Below, piece after piece: positions 55,121-64,000 of a stretch of DNA of 64,000 bases. The stretch is from Tetrahymena thermophila SB210. Taxonomy: Eukaryota; Ciliophora; Oligohymenophorea; Hymenostomatida; Tetrahymenidae. The stretch lies in assembly GCF_000189635.1 (NCBI RefSeq), contig NW_002476567.1, positions 1 through 64,000 of the forward strand. Reading direction: 5' to 3'. Every line of letters starts with the position of its first letter. Position 1 is the stretch's first letter. The position numbers and the translations under genes were made by a program. The notes beneath the pieces were generated by a model, which was not told the origin of the DNA, did no database searches, and saw nothing but the letters and a program-made list of their open reading frames with translations.

Positions 55121-55610
55121 ATGGCTAGAAGAGGTAATTAAAACAAAATAAATAAATTTTTGAATTAAAAAAAATATTAATTAAATTAAAATTAGGATAA
55201 AATGACATCTATTTAAATTTAAATATAGAAATACCTGCATTAAATAAATATATTCGATTTTAAATACCATAGTATGCTCTTTTAATTGATACTGAGCCTT
55301 TAATAGCTTAAAATGTAGAAATCTGCCCTTTTGGATAAGAGATTTAATTTTACTGTATTTAAAATAATTGCTAATTGTTTTTAAATAAATATTTATAAAT
55401 TAGAGATTTAACAAACATATAACAAGGATAAAAAATATATTTATAAATTAATTCTTATGGAGCTTGAAAATATTTATAATAATACTTCTTTGAAGATATA
55501 AATTTAGAAACAAATAATAATGAACGATGGATTAAAAATCTAAAATGCTATCCTAGAAGTTATTTTGCTAGACTATTTAAAAAATGTAATAGGATAATTA
55601 AATTAAATTA
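55121..55610 (+). pseudogene. Broken gene fragment between the PARG copies
   Basis: An ATG at 55121 (MARRG) is followed by a consensus-looking intron (55134-55194). The downstream frame reads NDIYLNLNIEIPALNKYI and then PQYALLIDTEPLIAQNVEICPFGQE, which has coding character. The spliced phase does not match: one extra A in the run at 55198-55202 throws it into TGA. A second lesion is an in-frame TGA at 55465-55467, after which the same frame continues with NERWIKNLKCYPRSYFARL. Two lesions in 350 bp suggest a pseudogene. I do not recognise the family. A single-base sequence error plus a natural stop is the alternative. Confidence 0.4.
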
Positions 55611-55893
55611 CTTAGTTATAAATAAAAATTATTATATTTAAAAAGTGTAAATATATATTATTAATTTAAGCTAAAATATGTATTCATTTTTATGTTTAAA
55701 TTTTAAATTCAAGTTGTACGAAAAATAAAATCTTAGACAGATATAATTAATACAGATATTAAGTCTACAAAGATTATTAATTTAAAAAATATAATTCAAG
55801 AATTTGTATTCTAAGAAGAATTGAAAATATCAAATTATGATGTTATTTAATTTTATAATTAATTAATCATTCAGATAATTTGTTTACTTTTAA

Positions 55894-57282
55894 TCATTTT
55901 AGTACCTTCAGAAAATATTCAAAAACAGTTTATTTTTAGTTCTTTTTTGTAATGCTTTTAGAAAAATCCATAAGTCCATTATAAATTGTGTTAATTTATT
56001 ATTTTTTTATCAAATTTATAACTGATTAGTAGCCTTCTAATTTCTTTTCTTTAAAAGTAGTATAAAAGATCTTTCTTGAAAGTAAAGAAGCACTTAGCCA
56101 TTAAATAATCAACTTTAATTACGGGTCACCTTTAAAAACACCACATCCCCAATTTCCAGTTATGATTGGTACAGTTCTTGATGATTCAGAAAAAGAAGAA
56201 CCTTAGAATCCAATAAAAGATTTATTTAATTCACGATGTATTTTTTCTTCAGCATATTAATCTTAGGGGTTTTATTTGAAGGAAATAGCATTCATTGCAA
56301 GTATGTAAGCCTTTTTTCTGTTAAATTTATCTACTTCAAAATTAGAATCATGAGGACCTACAAATCTGAAAGAATCACAATAGCCTGCAAATTCACAAAA
56401 TCTCTATGCTCCCGTAATAAAAAGAGCATCTTTATCATTCTATTTTTAACAAAACAGCATACCTGCTATTGCTTCTGGAGTAACTGCTAGCATAATCTCT
56501 TCTTAAACACAGCCTGTCCTAAGTACACCTCCACCTAAAAACTTATTAGCAAAATCACAATGGATGCATTCAAAATCTTCAAATTCTTCTATCCCTTTAT
56601 CATCAACAATTTCTATATCGCTCATTTTATTTTCATTCATACATATTTAAAGCAAGAGATCATTCTTTTCATTGACTAACCTTTCAAATGTAATAATTTA
56701 GCTTTATAAAGTATTTTCTTTACTCTCAAACTCCTTCTAAATCCTCCAAAAATAGTGGAGAAGGCATATTAGCTTTTATTAGTTTGAAACATTACGCTTT
56801 TTGTCAACTATAAATGTTATCCATTTTAGGAAATCAAATGTATCTGGCAAGGCATTTAGGGTAACTTGGTTTTCGAAAGTTAAGAAAAACATATTAGATA
56901 ACAAGCAAGCTACTTACAATCTGGTTAAGTGATTAGCTTATTTTTTTTCAGTTTCGAGAATCAATATTTCATTTTCTTTGAATAAATTCTCAACACTCAA
57001 TGCTAAACCTGCAATGAAAGGAAGTACTTTTGGTATGAAATCAACAATCCATTCCTCTTTTTGCTTTAAAACAAGTTCCAGATTATTTATTTATAAATTG
57101 TTCATTTTATTTAGAATTTCCCACAAATCTTTTACATCCTTAACACATCCTGATTATATTTACAACAAAAAGCTCTTGTTTTTCTCCCATAGTTTATTTT
57201 AATGGGGTAAAATGAAATATATTAATTTTTCTTTATCATCCTGAAGCTTAATTTATCTTATATCTTCTGTTAAGCTATCCAT
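55894..57282 (-). CDS. Poly(ADP-ribose) glycohydrolase (PARG), copy 2
   Basis: One intronless exon of 462 residues. The PARG signature GGGVLRTGCVQEE begins at residue 250, with catalytic Glu261-Glu262, followed by EIMLAVTPEA. The block ITGNWGCGVFKGDPQLK is intact near the C-terminus, so the enzyme should be active in removing poly(ADP-ribose). It is alignable with copy 1 throughout the catalytic core (ALFITGAQRF versus EVIQVSGCEQY; QWLSAS versus QWISAS) but clearly diverged, so the duplication is not recent. Copy 1 carries one intron near its start and this copy has none. No targeting signal seen. The ATG at 57282 begins the only frame covering the whole domain. Confidence 0.9.
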
Positions 57283-58236
57283 TTTATAGATTTGTTAATT
57301 TATTTACTTTAAAGATTTATGTAATTTATTTATTAATTTTTAATATATATTTATTCTGAATAGTTAGTTTCTGATAAATATTTAACATCAATTATTCTAA
57401 ATTGATAGAGGCTTTATTTTTATAAGAAATAGTTATTGGCATTTTATCATCTCCATTTAATTTCTACATGCAAAATAAATACGAATGTAATGATAATCAA
57501 AACTAAAATTAAATAAATAAATTTATAAAAAGTTTTAACTACTATTTTACTTGAAAAATTTTATAACTTTCAAATATAAATATTTTAACATTTAACATCG
57601 ATCAGAAATAAATTTTTTATTAGAAAGATAATTAATTAAAGAAGAATTTTTTTATAAAAAAACATATATTTAACTACATAAAAAATTAATTGATAAATTT
57701 AAGAGATAAAATTTTAGAAAATCTTTTATAATAATATAACAAAATATTATTAATGATGATGATTAATTTAAACAAGGAATACATTTCACAAATAATATCT
57801 TTAAGTTAGACAATTTTATTCAATTAAAAACAAAAATATGCTAAAATATTCTATATTTAAGAAGTAAATATTTATATAGCATCTACCTATTTAATTATCT
57901 ATCTATTTATCTATTACTTTTTGGATGTAATCAATTTTTCTATAAAGTGTCTTCTTCTAGTAAAAAAATAAGTATTTTTATAGATAATTATAAAGAATAT
58001 AATTTTGTGTTGTTTTGTTTTGTTGTGTGCTAATGTGAGTGTTTATTTCTTTATCAAAATACCTCATCAAATAAATTTGATCACACTTGTTAAAAAACTA
58101 TTAGACATACTTTTATTTTTAAGTAATTAACAAAATTTATTACTAATTAAATTATCTTCATTCAATAAATTAAATTTTAATAGATCTAAATAATTAGGTA
58201 ATAATAATAAGTATACTTAGAAGTCTTTTAAGGATA
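57283..58236. other. Shared upstream region of PARG copy 2 and ALG7
   Basis: About 950 bp between divergent start codons. AT-rich with CTAT-type simple repeats near 57883-57915 and a GTTTT/GTTGT run near 58005-58027. Both promoters are presumably here; no specific motif recognised. Confidence 0.5.
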
Positions 58237-59640
58237 ATGCAGCTTTAAGATGTACTAATCCACTCAAGCGTACTACTCGCCACTAGTAGCACTGCTTACT
58301 ATTACTATTATAAGTTATAGTCATTAGCATTTTTGCTTTATCTAGTAGTTTCATCTACAACTTATTTAGCAGTATTTTACATGATTCCTAAAATAAAAAA
58401 ATTTACTCTTAATGCTGGTTTGTATGGAAAAGATATTAATAAAAAAGGTACACCAGAAGGTGAGTTGCAAATACCTGAAACGCTAGGAATAGTACCTGCT
58501 ACTATATTTATCATTTTTAATATGGTAGGTGTTTTATATTCATATAAATAGCACTCTACAAGTCATATTGCATTTGAGCATTGTGCAGGAATGCTATCTA
58601 TTTGTTTTATTATTTTCCTAGGATTTTGCGATGATGTTTTTGATTTACCCTGGCGCTATAAAATTCTTCTGCCTAATTTAGCAAGTCTACCAATCCTTGT
58701 AGCATATGAAGGAGTCACTCATGTTGTTTTACCTATATTTTTGCGTCCATATTTAGGAAATTATGTCAATTTAGGTAAATTTTTAGCATAAATAAGTTTA
58801 AACATAGAAAAAATATTTGAATAAAAGATTTAGATAAGTTAAATAAATTTTTTTCAAGATAAATGAATTTACTTTTTAAAAAATATAAAATCTATTTTAA
58901 AATTGAAAATTTAGAATTTTGTATTTCGTCAATCAAGAGAAAAATTAAATTTAAATTAAGTTTATTGAAACAAGAGTTAAATAAATTATAAATAACATTA
59001 AATTAAGTACTATTTCTATATAAAAATAGGTATTTTATATTACCTTTATATGATGGCTGTTGTTACTTTTTGCACTAATTCTATTAATATTTATGCTGGC
59101 ATTAATGGGTTAGAAGTTACCTAAAGTATAATTATAGCCTGTAGTATTTTACTTTACAACCTAACTGAACTGTGGCTTGGTGAATAATAGACATTCTCAC
59201 ACACTATTAGCATTTAAATAATTTTACCTTTCATCTTTTGTACTCTTGGTTTATACTACTATAATAAATACCCTTCTTAAGTATTTGTTGGTGACACATT
59301 CTGCTACTGGAGTGGAATGGTCTTTGCCACAGTTGGAATTCTGGGTCACTTTTCTAAGACACTTTTATTATTTTTCATACCTTAAATTTTAAATTTCGTT
59401 TATTCCTTTCCTTAGTTGATGAAAATAATACCTTGTCCTCGTCATAGACTTCCTTATTACAATGTAGAAACTAAAAAATTGGAAAAAGTAAAAACCAATT
59501 TAAATCTAATTAATCTTTATTTATGGATTCGTGGCCCTCTCTCTGAAAAAGATCTTTGCAAAGAATTAGTTATTTTATAAATTTCTTGCTCTATTTTAGG
59601 TTTCTTTATTAGATACTATGGAGCTCATTTGATGTTCTGA
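58237..59640 (+). CDS. ALG7: UDP-GlcNAc:dolichyl-phosphate GlcNAc-1-phosphate transferase (Alg7/DPAGT1)
   Basis: Two exons (58237-58774, 59030-59640) encode 382 residues, the usual length. The enzyme catalyses the first committed step of N-glycan assembly in the ER membrane, making GlcNAc-PP-dolichol, and is the target of tunicamycin. Seen here: [12 protein letters not shown] near the N-terminus, the acidic pair Asp132-Asp133 in [46 protein letters not shown] and the late PCPRHRLP motif. About ten hydrophobic segments are spread along the chain. The N-terminal 25 residues include a Tyr run. The exon junction falls inside a glycine codon before LYYLYM, where the family aligns well, which fixes the splice. 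Confidence 0.95.
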
Positions 59641-60060
59641 AATAATATCAAAAATATTGTTTATTTCTATAAATTAATAAATATATAATAAAATGTATGA
59701 TGCATACATAACATACATATATACCAATTTCAACTCTAAAAAATATATTAAATTCTTTTATGATAATATTTTATAACAAAGTAAATTAAATTAGCAATAT
59801 TAGTGCAAATTTATTAAAAAATATATTTGATAGAAAATTTATTTTTCTCACAATTATTTGTCATTGATGACAAAAATAAATAAATAAATAAAAACTTATT
59901 CTTTTATATCAATCCAATATTTAAATACTAGATTAGTATTTTATGAAAAACTAAAATTTAATAGATTTATTTATAAATAAAAAGTTGATATCCAAAAAAC
60001 TGTTTACCACATCACAAAAATTTAATTTACATAATATATTTAAATTTAATCTATTATTTT
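59641..60060. other. Intergenic, convergent gene ends
   Basis: About 420 bp of AT-rich spacer between the convergent ALG7 and acyl-CoA oxidase genes; nothing recognisable. Confidence 0.6.
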
Positions 60061-62239
60061 TCATAATCTTGGTGTTTATTTTTATTATTCATTAGCCAAT
60101 TCAGTGAATGTTTCGGTTAGGTATGCCTCGATATTTTATGATTCTTTTTCAAAAACATCAACGCTATTTGAATTTTAGAATTCTTTTATAGGATTTTCAA
60201 AGGAATCAATTAAAAACTTGTCATTAATTTGTGTGTAAAGCTAGTATTTAAGATTAGCAATTGGGGCTAGTTTGGAAGCATTAGATAACTAATATGTGAA
60301 CATAAGTACTTTGTATAAATCTACCATACTCAAAAGGTAAATGTGGAGTAGTGTTTAGAGTGTTTTTTCTGTTTTGCTTTCAAAAGAATTCTACAAAAGA
60401 TAGGACCTACAAAATCTTACGTTCATAACATGTATGAAAAATTTACTGTAATTAACTATCCTGTCTTGGTATTACTCATTCAGTAATTTGTGAATCGGCT
60501 TTTCGCCAGTTTTTATTTCTGAATAAATACTTTAAGCAACATCCTAAATGTATAAAAATAAGGTCATTTCAAGAGCCTTCATTACTGATTCAAAGTCATT
60601 CATATTTAAATTATGGAGAACATCAACAGCTTTTCTCTAGAATGCACAATCTACAAAGAATGAAAGTTCTCCTCCAAGCATGAATTTTTCTTTATCAGAA
60701 AGTGATTCCTTACTCTTTTTAGCTTTTTAAATAACCATAAAGAGTTTCAAGAGGTATTTACCAGTTTGTTGTAGAAGGACATGATTATCTCCTTCGTATG
60801 TTGGAGCTGGAATTGAATCTCCAAGCCTCTGTGGTTATCCACTCCAATTCAAATGACCAATAGGATCATTATAAATAAGGTTTTAGCGAACTGTTTAGAG
60901 CTATGCCCAAGAGCTACAAGCTTTGAACCCTGCTGATAGTATATGAATTTCAGCAAGAATAGAAAGAATATTTGGATCATCCTGCTATATTGCTTTTTAA
61001 TATCTTGCATACATTTCCTTTAATTTTAGTGAACTCATTAAATATGAAGTCATTCTAGCAAAATCTTCTTTGAAATAAATATCTCGAATACCTATTTACT
61101 TCTTTTACAGATGATAAGTTTCTTCACAATATTTTTTTGCTAACTCTCTATTATGATAAGCTAAATGGGTTGAGCTTAAAGCTCCAAAGCAAAACGAAGC
61201 TACAAGTATAACTCTTAAATTTAGCATGCTACCATATCCTAATTTGATAGCCTTTTTTCCTGCTATTTTAAAGCTACCATCCTTTGAAACTTAACAATAT
61301 CTCATTAATAAGTTTTCTCTAGGTATTCTGTAATTCTTCAGATATAAATAACCATTATCAGTATACTAGAAACCTATTTTATTATCAAATAATAAATGTT
61401 ATTTAGTTTATTTAATATAAAATCAATAGTTAAACTAATTTAATATTTATAAATTATTACCAAACTTAGGACCAATGTCTCCTGCTTCTACTCCTGGATA
61501 TTATTTCATTTGATTGTTTTTATCTCTAATAGGCACTACAAAAGTTTATACTCCAATATATTGACCTTTAAATTATAATTTGAAAAATGAAAACAACTAA
61601 GGTAGATGTTTCTAAAAAATATTGACTTAATTAAATCAATATTTATAATCAAAGAATTTTTATTATAAGAAATCTGATCATATATATATTTTTTTTACCT
61701 TTAACAAATGTTTAGGCTTAAAAGACACAATGGGTACAGTTAATACCCAGAACTCCTGGCCAATATTTGCCAGATTTAGGATCTTAGCTGTTTAGAATAA
61801 AAGAATCTGTTTCTAAATCATAGTCTGCCCTTGAAAGCAATCCTTAAACATCAGAACCATGACCCATTTCTGTCTATGCATATGCTCCTAACACTTAAAA
61901 ATTAAGAGCTAAATTTTCCCAATATTTGACCTGCTCAGGAGTACCAAGCATCTAAATTGTAGACAGAAAAGCATTAAAGTGAAGGAATAGTACTCCTATT
62001 TCTGTTACCAAGTGCATGTTTTGGATAAGCTATTAATCTTTTCCTTTCATAATAGCTGCCAAGTTTTTAAAATTTTTAGCTAATTTAATAAATCCTTCTT
62101 TTTGATTCATAGAAAACATTTTGCCCACAAAAGGAGTTGAGTCAGGATACTTAGAATACAACTCACTTCTAGCTTACTTTACTTGCTAGTATAGGTTCTC
62201 CCCTAAAATAGCCTTATTATAGAGAGTCCTTAAATCCAT
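60061..62239 (-). CDS. Acyl-CoA oxidase (peroxisomal beta-oxidation)
   Basis: Three exons (62239-61699, 61565-61461, 61373-60061) give 652 residues, normal for the family. It oxidises acyl-CoA to trans-2-enoyl-CoA, passing electrons through FAD to oxygen and making hydrogen peroxide. Family blocks in order: AYAQTEMGHGSD, WPGVLGINCTHCVF, PGVEAGDIGPKFG, RIPRENLLMRY and TYEGDNHVL; the Glu of YEGDN corresponds to the catalytic base. The segment that is usually ACGGHGY just before it is replaced by a divergent stretch (LIYNDPIGHLNW). The C-terminus is PRL, a plausible PTS1 peroxisomal signal variant. Both introns split glycine codons (phase 1). Confidence 0.93.
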
Positions 62240-63119
62240 AATTTAGAAATATTAGCTAATATTTATATTTATTGTGTATGTATGCCTTTACTAAATCTTA
62301 AACCTTTTAATTAATTACAAATTTTATTAATAAAAACTCTTTTGGAAATTAAATTTTGATGTCTTTTTTATACAATAGTTGTAAAAATGACTTGAAGTAA
62401 GTCTTTATGAGTTCATCAATGATGTCAACATAAAATCTAAATGATTTTACCTCAAATATACAAAATTTAGCTAATAATTGCTCGTATTTTATCATAATTC
62501 ACATACTTTATAAGTTAAATTTTAAATTTGTTGTAAGGAAACAATATATCTTCAAAGATTTAAAATTAATTTAATATTATTTCCTGAAACAGAACAAAAA
62601 TTGAAGAATCATCAACTTTTTTTAAATTTTACTCATTAAAAAAATTTGATTTATTTTTGATGCTGTTTTTTGAATTTAAGTGAATAAATATATTTTATAA
62701 ATTGAAGTATAATTTGTTTAAAACTAAAAAGTAAGTAAGTAAGTAAATAAGTAAGTAAGTAAATTAATTGTAATAAAATAAATATATTACATAAACATAA
62801 ATATATTAAGATTGTTAGTTATTATAGGTTGAAAATAGTTTATAATTAATTTAATTAGTGATGTAATTTTATTTAGTAATTTGAAATAAATGAATAGAAA
62901 ATATTTTCATTTATAACATTCTTTGAGCAGTAATCCGATTAGTTATTAATTATATAATTATATAATGTTTATTCGTATCTAGTAACATAGCATACCATAA
63001 TCAATATTAGTTTATATCTGATTATAAATGTTAATAAATAAATTATTCATTTATCTACAATTATCAATTTGTTTTTCATATAACATTTATAATTTTTTTG
63101 ATGCAGATAAATTTTTCAA
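62240..63119. other. Intergenic spacer with (GTAA)n microsatellite
   Basis: AT-rich DNA between two minus-strand genes, holding the acyl-CoA oxidase promoter and the kinase 3' UTR. A GTAA tetranucleotide run with one interruption occupies about 62731-62763. Confidence 0.6.
62731..62763. repeat. GTAA tetranucleotide microsatellite
   Basis: Eight GTAA-type units with one AATA interruption, intergenic. Likely length-polymorphic. Confidence 0.85.
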
Positions 63120-63944
63120 TCATTTCTTTTTGGATTTATCTCTTGAGATACACCCGAAGGCAATCATTATTTTGTCAAAGAAAGTTTCTTCTTCTTCTTA
63201 TTACTATACTTTTCTATTGTTCATTAGCTTTATTTTTTCATAGACACCACTGTGCATAAGAGAGGGCTCCTCTACTTCTTATATGCCTTAGAAAGCATAG
63301 CCCTTTTATCTATTATTTGAAGAGTAGGTACGCTTTTTATCCGTTTAGTCGGTATTCTACTTTTTATAGTCATGAGAATGGTTAGAGTTATTCCTTGATC
63401 TATCATTATTTAGTGTTTAAGCTCTGTTGACTCTTTCTTTAAGAGTGGTATCTAAATTTCCAAAGCTACTAAATGAATTCATAGAGCTCGGATGGTTGAT
63501 TCTTGCTTCTTATTATTAAAGCACTTGATTAATATCAATATTCATTTTCTTATATTGTCTCATCATCCATGGGTGGTCAAATATTTATGCCATTGTAAGT
63601 CTATACTCAGGGTTAGGCTGTAAAATATTTTTAATCAGATCTACCAAATCGAATTCGAGGTTAGGTCTAAATTAGATAGGCTTATTTTTGCTTATATTAT
63701 CTAACTTTTAGTTTTGGTTATTTCCTTAAAAAGGAGCGTATCCATGAACTAACTCAAATAGTAGAACCCCTAAAGACCAGATATCAATACGATGATCATA
63801 AGTCGAGCGCTTAACCATTTCAGGAGCCATGTAATCAACTGTCCCACAGAATGTTGTTCTTATTTAATTATTAGAATTTTCAGCACTCCATCCAAAATCG
63901 CAAACTTTAATATTGTTCCCTTAGTCTACAAGAAGATTCTCAGG
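63120..63944 (-). CDS. Aurora-type protein kinase, C-terminal exon (partial)
   Basis: Only the last exon (274 residues plus stop) lies in the window; an acceptor AG at 63945-63946 opens into an intron that runs to the right edge, and the N-lobe is outside. The exon begins PENLLVDQG, then DFGWSAE, the activation segment RTTFCGTVDYMAPEM, DIWSLGVLLFEL and the subdomain XI block PEYRLTMAQIFDHPW. DFGWS with RTTFCGT is characteristic of Aurora kinases, which run chromosome segregation and, in ciliates and algae, flagellar or ciliary disassembly. A basic Ser/Asn-rich tail of about 120 residues follows the kinase fold, longer than in animal Auroras. The upstream codon for the catalytic-loop lysine is in the missing exon. 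Confidence 0.88.
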
Positions 63945-64000
63945 CTTTTTTAAAATAAATTTTTAAATTATTTTTATTTGAGCCAAGTAAATAAATAAAT

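Noticed and set aside
54793..55205. ATG-started frame open for about 137 codons under the ciliate code
   Set aside because: Low-complexity Asn/Lys/Ile sequence, no splice logic, and frames of this length are expected by chance when TGA is the only stop.
55465..55467. UGA as selenocysteine
   Set aside because: No Cys/Sec redox context and a second frame lesion nearby make a pseudogene more likely.

Overview
The window is the left end of a ciliate macronuclear chromosome, almost certainly from Tetrahymena. It opens with about 170 bp of C4A2 telomeric repeat (G4T2 on the other strand). Every long gene reads through TAA and TAG as glutamine and stops only at TGA. Introns are AT-rich GT...AG and mostly 50-250 nt, which separates it from Paramecium, whose introns are about 25 nt. 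Intergenic DNA is extremely AT-rich, and no bacterial-type operon signals, tRNA, rRNA or mobile-element genes were recognised. I rebuilt exon structures by hand; for each complete spliced gene the summed exon length is a multiple of three, an independent check on the models.

Layout from the telomere inward: gene-free subtelomere (172-1602); a 1938-residue hybrid histidine kinase (+); an OGFr-domain protein (-); a RING-H2 protein (-); a 2086-residue WD-repeat protein (-) head-to-head with an N-terminal-motor kinesin (+); a GLFG nucleoporin of the Nup98 type (+); a PHD/zinc-knuckle/extended-PHD protein (-); a decayed multi-exon membrane-protein gene (about 37.4-40.1 kb); an unrecognised 414-residue protein (-); a gene-poor tract of nearly 6.7 kb (42.8-49.5 kb); an acidic zinc-binding protein (+); two paralogous poly(ADP-ribose) glycohydrolases (-) with a broken gene fragment and a 42-bp tandem repeat between them; the dolichol-pathway GlcNAc-1-P transferase Alg7/DPAGT1 (+); an acyl-CoA oxidase (-); and the C-terminal exon of an Aurora-type kinase (-) running off the right edge.

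The genes are independent eukaryotic units rather than a pathway. Themes are signalling (histidine kinase, Aurora kinase), cytoskeleton (kinesin with the divergent WD-repeat gene), nuclear function (Nup98, PHD protein, PARG pair), glycosylation (ALG7) and peroxisomal beta-oxidation (acyl-CoA oxidase). I found no clear new multi-gene system. The observations most worth a second look are the Nup98 protein that ends at the position where autocleavage normally occurs, the kinesin with a rewritten switch I, the histidine kinase with an altered H-box, the PARG pair, and the two decayed genes.
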